From Beijerinckiaceae bacterium (GTDB lineage Bacteria; Pseudomonadota; Alphaproteobacteria; Rhizobiales; Beijerinckiaceae): a stretch of 64,000 nucleotides of DNA. Below, piece by piece: positions 1 through 8,468 of this stretch. Below the pieces are notes generated by a model. It had not been told where the DNA came from. It did no database searches and worked only from the letters and a program-made list of their open reading frames with translations. The stretch is from the NCBI GenBank assembly GCA_009773635.1, contig WSYC01000006.1, forward strand, positions 212,720-276,719. The letters run 5' to 3'. The number at the start of each line of letters is the position of its first letter. Position 1 is the stretch's first letter. Made by a program: the position numbers and the translations under genes.

Positions 1-2
1 CC

Positions 3-1031
3 CTGCGCCGGGTGCTGACGCCGGTTCTGGCGCTTGTCGTCGCGGTGCTGATCGGCGGGCTGATTGTCGCGTTGATGGGAAAATCGCCGCTCACCGCGTT
101 CCGGGTCTTTATCCTCGATCCCCTGACCGACCCCTGGGCGATGCAGGAGGTGCTGCTGAAGGCAACGCCGCTGACACTGATTGCCATCGGCCTTTTGTTC
201 TGCTTCCGCGCCAGTCGCTGGAATATCGGGGCGGAAGGCCAGTTCCTGCTCGGCGGCATCTGTGGTGGCGGCGTCGCGATCCTCGCCCATGGCATGACCG
301 GGTTCTGGATCCTGCCGGCGATGCTGATCGCGGGGGCGCTCGGCGGGCTGGCCTATGCCGCCATTCCTGCGGTGCTCCGGACGCGGTTCGGGATCAGCGA
401 AATCCTCACCAGCCTGATGCTGGTCTATGTCGCGGATTTGCTGCTCGATTATCTCGTGCGCGGGCCCTGGCGCGACCCGAAAGGGTTCAACTTCCCGCAG
501 AGCGTCGCCTTTTCGGATTCAGCGGTCTTGCAGCCGCTGTTCGAGGGCGGGCGGCTGCATGCCGGGTTGCTGCTCGCACTCGCGGCAGTGCTGGTCGCTT
601 TCGTGCTGTTCCGGCGCACGCTGTTCGGCTTTGCTGTCAGCGCCAGCGGGGATGCGCCGCGCGCGGCCAATTTCGCCGGGTTCAACGAGAGCCGGATCAC
701 AGTGCTGGTCTTCCTGATTTCCGGCGCTTTGGCCGGGCTCGCCGGCGTTGTCGAGGTTTCCGGGCAGGTGGGCCAGCTTCGTCCTGGCTTCGGGCAGGGG
801 CTCGGGTTCACCGCGATCATTGTCGCGTTTCTCGGCCGGTTGACGCCAGCGGGAGCGGGGCTTTCCGCCATCGTCATCGCCGTGCTGCTGATCGGGGCCG
901 AAAGCGCTCAAGTGACGCTGAAACTCCCCTTCGATCTCACGCGCTTCTTCATGGGGCTGCTGCTCCTCTGCGTCCTCGTTGGCGAAAGCCTCAACAGATA
1001 CCGGCTTGAAATCCGGAAAGGAGGCGCGTGA
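3..1031 (+). CDS. ABC transporter permease, BMP/nucleoside type (5' partial)
   Basis: Inner-membrane permease of an importer of the basic membrane protein (BMP) nucleoside family, resembling YufP/NupB-type subunits. The frame is open to the window edge, so the N-terminus lies outside; a GTG at 12 is a possible but unlikely start. The protein is almost wholly hydrophobic with about eight to nine membrane segments and the family stretch NIGAEGQFLLGG near residue 75. Its stop overlaps the start of the next permease by 4 nt, so the two are translationally coupled. The ATPase of this system is not in the window and presumably lies just upstream. Substrate is inferred from family only (purine or pyrimidine nucleosides or bases). 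Confidence 0.88.
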   Translation: MRRVLTPVLALVVAVLIGGLIVALMGKSPLTAFRVFILDPLTDPWAMQEVLLKATPLTLIAIGLLFCFRASRWNIGAEGQFLLGGICGGGVAILAHGMTGFWILPAMLIAGALGGLAYAAIPAVLRTRFGISEILTSLMLVYVADLLLDYLVRGPWRDPKGFNFPQSVAFSDSAVLQPLFEGGRLHAGLLLALAAVLVAFVLFRRTLFGFAVSASGDAPRAANFAGFNESRITVLVFLISGALAGLAGVVEVSGQVGQLRPGFGQGLGFTAIIVAFLGRLTPAGAGLSAIVIAVLLIGAESAQVTLKLPFDLTRFFMGLLLLCVLVGESLNRYRLEIRKGGA

Positions 1032-1948
1032 TGGACATGTTGCCGCTTATTCTCGCGACGATTTTCACCGCCGCAACGCCGCTGCTGATCGCGGCGCTTG
1101 GCGAGCACGTCGTCGAGCGCGCGGGCGTGCTCAACCTCGGCGTCGAGGGGATGATGATTGTCGGCGCCGCGACGGGGTTCGCTGCGGCTGTTCTGTCGGA
1201 TTCGAGCGTTTTCGGACTGCTGGCCGGAGCGCTCGCCGGCATGGCGCTTTCTGCTGTCTTCGGCGTGCTGGTGATCTTCTTTGCGACCAACCAGGTCGCG
1301 ACCGGGCTGGCGCTGACGATCCTCGGGCTCGGACTCGCGGGATTGATCGGGCAGAACTTCGTCGGCCAGCCGCGCGGCGCCATTGCCGCCATCGAAATCC
1401 CGCTGCTCAAGGATATCCCGGTTCTCGGCAAGGCGATTTTCACGGGCGACCCCGTGTTCTACCTTTCGCTCGTGCTGGTGGCGCTGGTTGCCTTTGGTCT
1501 CAACCGGACGCGGATCGGGCTGCTGCTGCGCGCGGTGGGCGAGAACCATACCTCGGCACATTCGTTGGGGCTGCCGGTGCGCAGGCTGCGGTTCTGGGCG
1601 ATCCTGTTCGGCGGGCTGATGGCGGGGCTTGCCGGTGCCTATCTTTCGCTCATCTATACCCGTTTCTGGTCACCGGGCATGAGCGCCGGGCGCGGCTGGA
1701 TCGCGCTGGCGCTGGTGGTTTTCGCCGCCGGCCACGTCTGGCGGCTGGTTCTGGGAGCCTATCTCTTCGGTGGCATCACTGTTGCACAGCTCCATGCGCA
1801 GGCGGGCGCAATTGCGCTTCCCTCGCAGCTGCTTTCGGCGCTACCGTATCTGATGACGATCGCGGCGTTGCTGGTTCTTTCCCTTTCGGGGCGGAAGGGG
1901 GGCGGCGCGGCGGGATCGCTCGGGCAGCCGTTTGTGCCTGAACGCTGA
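1028..1948 (+). CDS. ABC transporter permease, BMP/nucleoside type
   Basis: Second permease of the importer, 306 aa, YufQ/NupC-like in family terms. It is strongly hydrophobic throughout, with the motif NLGVEGMMIVGA near residue 36, the counterpart of the NIGAEGQF motif in the preceding permease; the two form the usual heterodimeric channel. It starts at ATG 1028 inside the end of the upstream gene (ATGA overlap) with GGAGG just before it. The binding protein gene follows after 81 nt. The C-terminal tail after the last helix is Gly/Lys/Arg rich. Confidence 0.9.
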   Translation: MMDMLPLILATIFTAATPLLIAALGEHVVERAGVLNLGVEGMMIVGAATGFAAAVLSDSSVFGLLAGALAGMALSAVFGVLVIFFATNQVATGLALTILGLGLAGLIGQNFVGQPRGAIAAIEIPLLKDIPVLGKAIFTGDPVFYLSLVLVALVAFGLNRTRIGLLLRAVGENHTSAHSLGLPVRRLRFWAILFGGLMAGLAGAYLSLIYTRFWSPGMSAGRGWIALALVVFAAGHVWRLVLGAYLFGGITVAQLHAQAGAIALPSQLLSALPYLMTIAALLVLSLSGRKGGGAAGSLGQPFVPER

Positions 1949-2029
1949 CCAAAGCATTTCATCCCGTGCTGCGCGGCGTGGCGCGGCGGGAGACAAGGGA
2001 GACCACGCGACAAGATCGGGGAAGGCATC

Positions 2030-3112
2030 ATGCTTCGTCATTCATTCAAACTGGGCGCTTTTGCGCTGGCCGTCGGCCTCGGGGCAGCAAGCCTTGCTGC
2101 GCCGGCACTCGCGCAGGAAAAACTCAAGGTCGGGTTCATCTATGTCGGCCCGGTCGGTGATTTCGGCTGGTCCTACCAGCATGATGTCGGCCGCAAGGCG
2201 ATCGAGGCGGCGTTCCCCGGCAAGGTCGAGACGACCTTCATCGAGAACGTGCCGGAGGCCGATTCCGAGCGCTCGATCGAGCAGCTCGCCCGCACCGGCC
2301 ACAAGCTGATCTTCACGACCTCGTTCGGCTACATGGAGCCGACGCTGAAGGTCGCGAAGAAATATCCGAACGTGATGTTCGAGCACGCGACCGGCTACAA
2401 GCGCGACAAGAACGTCGCGACCTATTCGGCGAAGTTCCACGAGGGCCGCTACATCATCGGCAAGATCGCCGGCAAGATGAGCAAGACGGGCACGATCGGC
2501 TACGTCGGCTCGATGCCGATCCCCGAGGTTATCGCGGGCATCAACGCCTTCTATCTCGGCGCGAAGTCGGTCAATCCGACCATCAAGATCAAGATTGCCT
2601 GGGTGAACGCCTGGTTCGATCCGGGCAAGGAAGGCGATGCCGCCAAGGCCTTGATGGATCAGGGCGCGGATATCATCACCCAGCACACCGACAGCCCGGC
2701 CCCGCTCCAGCAGGCGGCTGCGCGCGGCAACCTTGCCTTCGGGCAGGCATCGGACATGACCGCCTTTGGACCGAAGAACATCCTGACCTCGATCATCGAT
2801 GACTGGAACCCCTACTATATCGAGCGTACGCGGGCGATGCTCGAAGGCAAGTGGGCGAGCCAGGACGTGTTCGACGGCATCGCCAAGGGCAAGGTCAAGA
2901 TGGGCCCCTACGTCAATATGCCGGATGACGTGAAGAAGATCGCCATGGAAACCGAAGAGGGTATCCGCACCGGCAAGATCGATCCTTTCACCTGCCCGGT
3001 GATCGCACAGGACGGCAAGGCCGTCGAGTGCAAGGACGGCAAGCTCAACGATGGGCAGATCGCCGGCATGAACTTCTACGTGCAGGGCATCGAAGGCACG
3101 GTTCCGAAATAA
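2030..3112 (+). CDS. BMP family ABC transporter substrate-binding protein
   Basis: Periplasmic binding protein of the importer, 360 aa. Residues 1-29 are a classic Sec signal peptide ending ALA-Q; there is no lipobox cysteine, so it is predicted soluble. The mature part begins with KLKVGFIYVGPVGDFGWSYQHD, typical of the PnrA/BMP fold that binds nucleosides, and continues with the family stretches TTSFGYMEP and GYVGSMPIPEVIAGINAF. It is the last gene of the operon and is followed by an intrinsic terminator at 3159-3187. The nearby RidA and cytosine-deaminase-like genes fit import of a nucleobase-related compound, but the exact ligand cannot be read from sequence. Confidence 0.92.
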   Translation: MLRHSFKLGAFALAVGLGAASLAAPALAQEKLKVGFIYVGPVGDFGWSYQHDVGRKAIEAAFPGKVETTFIENVPEADSERSIEQLARTGHKLIFTTSFGYMEPTLKVAKKYPNVMFEHATGYKRDKNVATYSAKFHEGRYIIGKIAGKMSKTGTIGYVGSMPIPEVIAGINAFYLGAKSVNPTIKIKIAWVNAWFDPGKEGDAAKALMDQGADIITQHTDSPAPLQQAAARGNLAFGQASDMTAFGPKNILTSIIDDWNPYYIERTRAMLEGKWASQDVFDGIAKGKVKMGPYVNMPDDVKKIAMETEEGIRTGKIDPFTCPVIAQDGKAVECKDGKLNDGQIAGMNFYVQGIEGTVPK

Positions 3113-3158
3113 GGGATCGGGCAGGAGAGGGCAGCCCTTTCACGGCACCTCGCGACAG

Positions 3159-3187
3159 ACGGCGGCTTGAGGGCCGCCGTTTTCGTT
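3159..3187 (+). terminator. Rho-independent terminator after the BMP operon
   Basis: ACGGCGGC (3159-3166) pairs perfectly with GCCGCCGT (3173-3180) across a 6-nt loop and is followed by TTTCGTTT. It lies 47 nt after the binding-protein stop and closes the operon. Confidence 0.85.
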
Positions 3188-3226
3188 TCCGCTTCATCAG
3201 AAAACTGTGTTTCCAGACCCTGCAAC

Positions 3227-3242
3227 ATGACCAAATGGTCAT
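3227..3242. promoter_or_regulatory. Perfect 16-bp palindrome, TetR-type operator candidate
   Basis: ATGACCA-AA-TGGTCAT is a perfect inverted repeat, and a third half-site (TTTGACC) follows directly, giving the series TGACC/GGTCA/TGACC. This geometry is typical of operators of small dimeric repressors such as the TetR family. It sits 69 nt upstream of the PepSY gene. No TetR gene is visible in the window, so the regulator would act from elsewhere. Confidence 0.5.
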
Positions 3243-3310
3243 TTGACCCTCGTTGCAGTGCGGCACGATACTGACAGCCGCATCGCATCAGGCTTGGTGA
3301 GTCCCTGCCC

Positions 3311-4234
3311 ATGAAACCGCTTCTGCTCCGCCTTCACCGCTGGACCACGCTTGTTTTCGCCGCGCCGCTCGCGCTGGTGATCTTGACCGGATTGATCCTC
3401 TCGTTCGAGCCGATCGCGCAGGACATGGCGACGCGCGGCACCGCGATCCCGGCGGAGCGCATTGTCGGCTATCTTGCGAAGCATGACCCGGAGGGCAAGG
3501 CGCGCTCCATCGCGATCCGTGCCTACGAAAACCGGATGGTGATCCAGGGGGTTGGCCCGGACGGCAGCCTCGATCTCGATCTCAAGACCGGCGAGGCCGT
3601 CGATGATGACGAGCGGACCATGCTCTCTGACATTTTCGGCACAGCAAAAAACCTGCACGAGCATTTCATCTTCGATCTCAGATGGATGGTGACGGCCTCG
3701 ACCATCGCGATGGTCGTCCTGATTGTCCTCGGGGTGTTCATGGGGTGGCCGCGCCTGCGCAACACGATCTCCGGCTGGCATCAGGGGGTGGCGTGGTTCG
3801 GTCTGCCGGTCCTCGCGCTGTCGCCGATCACCGGCCTGATGCTCGCCTACGGCGTGAGTTTCACGACGCCGCTGCCGCAGGACAAGGCCGCGTTGCCGAA
3901 AATCAGGGAGGCAGTCGAGATGCTCGGCAAGGAGCGCGATCTCGGTGGGCTGATCTGGCTGCGCAACCGGGGCGGGCGGCTGCTGGCACGCGTGAATGAC
4001 GGCGGCGTATTCCGCGTCTATCAGGTCAGCCGGCAGGGCGTTCAGCCGACGCAGACCAACTGGCCGCGCGGGCTGCACGAGGGCAATGCCTTCGGCCTCT
4101 GGACCGGGGTGATGGTCGTGCTGACCTCGTTCGGCTTCATCGGGCTGATGGTCACCGGATTGATCATTTATGTCCGGCGCCGCTTCCGCAAGCCGAACCG
4201 CGTGCGCGTGCGTGATGCGCAGCCCGCTGAATAG
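3311..4234 (+). CDS. PepSY-associated transmembrane protein
   Basis: Inner-membrane protein of 307 aa. A first helix near residues 13-35 follows the pattern LHRWTTLVFAAPLALVILTG that is usual in PepSY-TM proteins, which are often linked to ferric-siderophore reduction or uptake. A periplasmic PepSY-like segment follows (about 40-115), then helices near 125-150 and 155-180, a second extracytoplasmic part, and a last helix near 275-295 ending in an Arg-rich cytoplasmic tail. ATG 3311 is used; the ribosome-binding site is weak. It stands alone between a terminator and a convergent EamA gene. An iron-related role is inference from the family; no siderophore gene is nearby. Confidence 0.8.
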   Translation: MKPLLLRLHRWTTLVFAAPLALVILTGLILSFEPIAQDMATRGTAIPAERIVGYLAKHDPEGKARSIAIRAYENRMVIQGVGPDGSLDLDLKTGEAVDDDERTMLSDIFGTAKNLHEHFIFDLRWMVTASTIAMVVLIVLGVFMGWPRLRNTISGWHQGVAWFGLPVLALSPITGLMLAYGVSFTTPLPQDKAALPKIREAVEMLGKERDLGGLIWLRNRGGRLLARVNDGGVFRVYQVSRQGVQPTQTNWPRGLHEGNAFGLWTGVMVVLTSFGFIGLMVTGLIIYVRRRFRKPNRVRVRDAQPAE

Positions 4235-4237
4235 CGC

Positions 4238-5155
4238 TCAGATGCGCTGCGTCTTGGCGCGTGCGGTGAGGTAGACACCGGCAAGAATGATCCCTCCTGC
4301 CGCCGCCTCGCGCATCCCGATCCGCTCGGCGAGAATGATCGCCGAGATCACCACGGCCCAGGCCGGCACGAGATAGCCGGTGAGGGCCGCGCGCGTCGGC
4401 CCTGCCGCACGCAGGATATACATGAAGATGACGATCGGCAGCGCCGTGCCGACAACACCCAGCGCGACTAGGGTCCAGAGATGGTCGGGGGCCGCCGCGA
4501 AGCTCGCCGGGCCGACTGTTGCCAGGGCGATCAGCGCCGCAGCGAGGCCGGAGGTAATCTGCTGGCCGAGTGCGAGGCGGCGCGGATCGGCCACGGGCAT
4601 CATCCGCACATAGATATTGCCGGAAGCATAGCAGAAGGCGACGGACAGCATCGCCAGGACGGCGCCCGGCGTCGCGCTCGCGCCGACCAAGCGCGGGCCG
4701 ATCAGCAAGGCAACGCCGGCAAAGCCGATGAGAATGCCCAGAAGCCGCAAGGGCGTCAGCTTTTCATCTGCGAACAGCCGGTTGGCCAGCAGGGCGGTGA
4801 TCAGCGGGCCGCAAGCCTGGATCATCGCAGCCTGCCCGGCGGGCAGGCTCTGCATCGCGTAGGCAACGAGCAGATTGGCGATCCAGCCGTTGAGCGCGCC
4901 AAGCACCAACCAGTCGATCACCTCGCGCCGGCTGCGTGGCAGGACATTCTGGCGGATCACGAGGAAAAACAGGATCAGCGCCGCAGCCCCGATCAGCCCG
5001 CGCAGGGCGGCGATCGTGATCGGCGGGAAGGAGCCCGTCATGATCTTGGTGAGCGGGAAGCTCAGCCCCCAGAAGAAGGCGGCGAACAGCAGGCTCACAA
5101 GGATGAATTCCGGCTTCAGCTGGCCGCTGTCACCGTCGTTGTGCGGAAGTTTCAC
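4238..5155 (-). CDS. EamA (DMT superfamily) transporter
   Basis: Ten-helix drug/metabolite transporter of about 305 aa with two EamA repeats (roughly residues 15-140 and 155-295), the first containing the conserved [11 protein letters not shown]. Members export amino acids, nucleobases or other small metabolites; the substrate here is unknown. The frame is open further upstream, but the likely start is GTG at 5155, whose GTGA overlaps the rimO stop by 4 nt; an earlier start would give an unrelated Arg/Pro-rich extension lying inside rimO. Translational coupling to rimO is therefore likely. The gene ends 3 nt from the convergent PepSY gene. Confidence 0.88.
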   Translation of the reverse strand: MKLPHNDGDSGQLKPEFILVSLLFAAFFWGLSFPLTKIMTGSFPPITIAALRGLIGAAALILFFLVIRQNVLPRSRREVIDWLVLGALNGWIANLLVAYAMQSLPAGQAAMIQACGPLITALLANRLFADEKLTPLRLLGILIGFAGVALLIGPRLVGASATPGAVLAMLSVAFCYASGNIYVRMMPVADPRRLALGQQITSGLAAALIALATVGPASFAAAPDHLWTLVALGVVGTALPIVIFMYILRAAGPTRAALTGYLVPAWAVVISAIILAERIGMREAAAGGIILAGVYLTARAKTQRI

Positions 5156-6486
5156 ACTGCGACCCCGTGGAGATCGTAGGCATCCGCCCGCTCGATTTTC
5201 ACCGAGACGATCTCGCCGGCGCGCAGGGGGCGGCGGGAGGCGATATAGACCGAACCGTCGATCTCCGGCGCATCCCATTGGCTTCGGCCTTTCGAAACCG
5301 TCGGCCCAGCCTCATCCACGATCACCTTGATGCGCTGACCAACGCGGTGCTGGAGCAGCTTCGTGGAGATCGGCTGCTGGTGCTTCATGAAGCGGTCATA
5401 GCGGCGCTGCTGCTCTTCCGGCGGCACGGCCTCAAGGCCAAGATCATTGGCGGCGGCGCCCCGCACCGGCTCGTATTTGAACGCCCCGACGCGTTCGAGC
5501 TTCGCGGCGCTCAGGAAGCCAAGCAATTCCTCGAAATCCTCCTCCGTCTCGCCGGGAAAACCGACGATGAAGGTCGAGCGGATCGCGAGATCCGGGCAGA
5601 TTTCGCGCCATTTCTGGATGCGGGCGAGCGTCTTTTCGGCATGGGCCGGGCGCTTCATCGCCTTGAGCACGCCCGGCGCTGAATGCTGGAAGGGGATATC
5701 GAGATAGGGCACGATCATGCCGCCGCTCTCGGCCATCTGCCCCATCAGCGGGATCACCTCATCCACATGCGGGTAGGGGTAGACGTAATGCATCCGCACC
5801 CAGATGCCGAGGGTTGAGAGCGCCTTGGCGAGATCAAGGAAGCGTGTGCGGTATTCGACATCGTTCCAGACGCTCGGCGCGTATTTCAGGTCGACGCCAT
5901 AGGCGGACGTATCCTGTGAGATGACGAGCAGTTCCTTGACGCCGGCTTTGACGAGCTTTTCGGCCTCGCGCATCACATCCGCCAGCGGGCGCGAGACGAG
6001 ATCACCGCGCAGTTTCGGGATGATGCAGAAGGTGCAGCGGTTGTTGCAGCCCTCGGAAATCTTCAAGTAGGCGTAGTGGCGCGGCGTGAGCTTCACCCCC
6101 GCTTCAGGCACGAGGTCGAGGAACGGGTTGTGCAAGGGCGGCGCGACCTCGTGCACCGCGCTCATCACGCTTTCATAGGCCTGCGGGCCGGTGATTGCAG
6201 CGATGCCGGGATAGGCCTCGCGGATCTGCTCGGGCTCGGCACCCATGCAGCCGGTGACGATGACCTTGCCGTTCTCTGCCATGCCCTTGCCGATGGCTTC
6301 GAGGCTTTCGGCCTTGGCGCTGTCAAGAAAGCCGCAGGTATTGACGATCACAAGATCGGCGCCCGCATGGGTTTTCGTCAGCTCATAGCCTTCGGCGCGG
6401 AGCTTGGTGATGATGCGTTCCGAATCCACCAGCGCCTTCGGGCAGCCGAGTGAAACGAATGAAATCTTGGGAGCGGGTGCGGTCAT
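5152..6486 (-). CDS. rimO: Ribosomal protein S12 methylthiotransferase RimO
   Basis: Radical-SAM enzyme that adds a methylthio group to Asp of ribosomal protein S12. 444 aa, full length. The N-terminal UPF0004 domain carries the auxiliary cluster cysteines (C15 in [11 protein letters not shown]51 in VNTCGF, then VTGCMG near 80). The radical-SAM cluster motif CNNRCTFC lies near residue 148, and a C-terminal TRAM domain ends the protein. The PKALVD and QWDAPEIDG motifs separate it from MiaB. ATG 6486 is preceded by an AT-rich leader with a strong hairpin (6503-6528). It is coupled to the EamA gene downstream. Confidence 0.96.
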   Translation of the reverse strand: MTAPAPKISFVSLGCPKALVDSERIITKLRAEGYELTKTHAGADLVIVNTCGFLDSAKAESLEAIGKGMAENGKVIVTGCMGAEPEQIREAYPGIAAITGPQAYESVMSAVHEVAPPLHNPFLDLVPEAGVKLTPRHYAYLKISEGCNNRCTFCIIPKLRGDLVSRPLADVMREAEKLVKAGVKELLVISQDTSAYGVDLKYAPSVWNDVEYRTRFLDLAKALSTLGIWVRMHYVYPYPHVDEVIPLMGQMAESGGMIVPYLDIPFQHSAPGVLKAMKRPAHAEKTLARIQKWREICPDLAIRSTFIVGFPGETEEDFEELLGFLSAAKLERVGAFKYEPVRGAAANDLGLEAVPPEEQQRRYDRFMKHQQPISTKLLQHRVGQRIKVIVDEAGPTVSKGRSQWDAPEIDGSVYIASRRPLRAGEIVSVKIERADAYDLHGVAV

Positions 6487-6502
6487 TCAATTTTCTTTCA
6501 TT

Positions 6503-6528
6503 CCTGGATTTGACCAGTCAAATCCAGG
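6503..6528. promoter_or_regulatory. 11-bp perfect inverted repeat just upstream of rimO
   Basis: CCTGGATTTGA (6503-6513) is perfectly complementary to TCAAATCCAGG (6518-6528) across a 4-nt loop. It ends 17 nt before the rimO ATG, between ridA and rimO. No T-run follows on the rimO strand, so it is not a standard terminator; it could be an operator or a leader/intercistronic hairpin. Confidence 0.5.
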
Positions 6529-6603
6529 GTTCCCTCGTATAAACTCGGGCGCGCGGTCGCGCTTGCGGCGTCGATCTCCTGCGTCAATCGCCGCCGGGAA
6601 AAA

Positions 6604-6990
6604 TCACGCCACGGCCGTCACCTCCACCTCCACCTTGAACTCGGGGCGGGTGAATCCGGAGACGATCAGCAGCGTCGAGGCAAAAGCGTTGCCGCTCACA
6701 TAGCGGCTTCTCACGCTGCCATAAACGGGAAAATACGCCCGATCGGTGACGAAGGCGGAAAATCGCACGACATGGGAGAAATCCATGCCGGCCTCGGCAA
6801 GGATCGCGCGGATATTCTCAAAGCAGATCACCGCCTGATCCTCGGCGCTTTCGGGGATGAAATCATCCGGCCCGACACCGAGCTGCCCGGAGGCGAAGAG
6901 GATGCGCTTGCCGTCCTCGACCACAAGCCCGTGGCTGTAGGCCGCGAAGGGCTGGCGGATCGTTGGTGGATTAATCGAGGTTCGACCCAT
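6604..6990 (-). CDS. RidA family protein
   Basis: Rid/YjgF-fold protein of 128 aa. RidA enzymes hydrolyse reactive enamine/imine intermediates; other subfamilies (such as RutC) act in pyrimidine breakdown. The conserved Arg in the C-terminal TRPEFKVEVEVTAVA segment and the following Glu, needed for deaminase activity in RidA proper, are both present. It is divergent from the cytosine-deaminase-like gene at 7129, and the 138-nt gap probably holds both promoters. With the FAD oxidases and amidohydrolase next door, a role in clearing an imine made during amine or heterocycle oxidation is a reasonable inference. Confidence 0.88.
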   Translation of the reverse strand: MGRTSINPPTIRQPFAAYSHGLVVEDGKRILFASGQLGVGPDDFIPESAEDQAVICFENIRAILAEAGMDFSHVVRFSAFVTDRAYFPVYGSVRSRYVSGNAFASTLLIVSGFTRPEFKVEVEVTAVA

Positions 6991-7128
6991 TGTTGTTCCC
7001 GCTCATCGCGCTACGCTTCGCGGCGAGAATGGAATCGCGCTTGCTTCCATGCAAGCTGGATATCATGCCGTCGCAAGGCCGGCGCGAAGGTCGATGGGTT
7101 TTGGGCGAGCGGGTTATGGGAGAGTGCA

Positions 7129-8454
7129 GTGCGATTTGAGGTTCCGGCGCGGCTTGTGCGCTATTGGCTGGATGGCGTTTCGCTTGTGCCTGCGATCAGT
7201 TCGGTCGAGGCATCGGGGGCGGGCACGCCTGCGCCCGATGGACTGGTGCGGGCCTCCATCCTGATCGAAGGCGGCCGCATCGCGCGGATTGTCGCCGGAG
7301 TCGCGCCGCCCGATGGCGTGCCACGCCTCGCCGGCAACGGGCGGCTGGTGCTGCCACGCCTCGTCGATGTCCACACCCATCTCGACAAGGGGCAGGTGTT
7401 CCACCGGGCGGCGAACCCTGACGGCACATTCATGGGCGCGCGCGAAACCGTGGGTCGCGACCGCGAGGCCAACTGGAGCGCGGAGGATGTGCGCGCACGG
7501 ATGGATTTCGCGCTGCGCTCGGCGCTGCATCACGGCACTGGCGCGATCCGCACCCACCTCGACAGCATCGGCAAGCAGATCGGCATTTCCTGGCCGGTTT
7601 TCGACGAGATGCGGAGCGAATGGAAGGGCCGCATCGCGCTGCAGGCGGCCTGCCTGATGCCGGTTGTGAACGTCATCGACAACCCGGCCGAATTCAAATC
7701 GATCGTCGCGACGCTGAAGCGCTATGGCGGCATTCTCGGTGCGGTGACGTTTCTGGGCGATCCGCCCGATGGCAAGCTCGATGCTGCGCTGCACCGGATG
7801 ATCGAAGCGGCGAAGGCTGAAGGCTTCGACCTCGATTTCCACGTCGACGAGAGCAATTCGCCCGATGCGCGCAGCCTTGAGGTGATCGCCGATGCGCTGA
7901 TCCGCCACAAGTTCACCGGCAAGGCGCTCGCCGGGCATTGCTGTTCGCTCGCGCTGATGACGGATGCGGAACGCGAACGCGTGACCGGCAAGCTGGTGGA
8001 GGCGGGACTCAATGTCGTCTCGCTGCCCATGTGCAACATGTATCTTCAGGACCGGCAGGCCGGCATCACGCCGCGCTGGCGCGGTGTCGCGCCGCTCCAT
8101 GAACTCGATGCGGCGGGCGTTTCGACGATGGTGTCGTCCGACAACACCCGCGATCCGTTCTATGCCTACGGCGATCTCGATGCGGTGGAAGTCTACCGCG
8201 AGGCGACGCGCATCCTGCATTTCGATCATTCCGCCCGGCCATGGCTCGAAACCCTGACGGCACGCCCGGCGGCGCAGATGCGGCTTGAAAAGCACGGGCG
8301 GATTGCGCCCGGTCTTCCCGCCGATCTTGTGATTTTTTCCGCACGCACGATGAACGAGTTTCTCTCGCGCCCGCAAGCGGACCGGTTGGTTTTGATCGAT
8401 GGCAAGGCGATCGACGCGCCCTTGCCGGACTATGTCGAACTCGATGCTCTCTGA
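7129..8454 (+). CDS. Cytosine-deaminase-like amidohydrolase
   Basis: Metal-dependent hydrolase of the amidohydrolase superfamily, about 441 aa, closest in motif pattern to cytosine deaminases (CodA type). Metal and active-site motifs are in order: VDVHTHLDKG (about 80), a His/Asp/Glu motif HVDESNS (about 240), AGHCCSL (about 275), and SSDNTRDPFYAYG (about 340), the Asp being catalytic. GTG 7129 is chosen because GGGAGAG precedes it and upstream codons read as low-quality sequence; the frame itself opens far upstream. It is followed after 14 nt by the FAD oxidoreductase. Substrate is probably a pyrimidine or related cyclic amidine; the annotation as true cytosine deaminase is not secure. Confidence 0.88.
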   Translation: MRFEVPARLVRYWLDGVSLVPAISSVEASGAGTPAPDGLVRASILIEGGRIARIVAGVAPPDGVPRLAGNGRLVLPRLVDVHTHLDKGQVFHRAANPDGTFMGARETVGRDREANWSAEDVRARMDFALRSALHHGTGAIRTHLDSIGKQIGISWPVFDEMRSEWKGRIALQAACLMPVVNVIDNPAEFKSIVATLKRYGGILGAVTFLGDPPDGKLDAALHRMIEAAKAEGFDLDFHVDESNSPDARSLEVIADALIRHKFTGKALAGHCCSLALMTDAERERVTGKLVEAGLNVVSLPMCNMYLQDRQAGITPRWRGVAPLHELDAAGVSTMVSSDNTRDPFYAYGDLDAVEVYREATRILHFDHSARPWLETLTARPAAQMRLEKHGRIAPGLPADLVIFSARTMNEFLSRPQADRLVLIDGKAIDAPLPDYVELDAL

Positions 8455-8468
8455 GGCAGGATTTTCCC

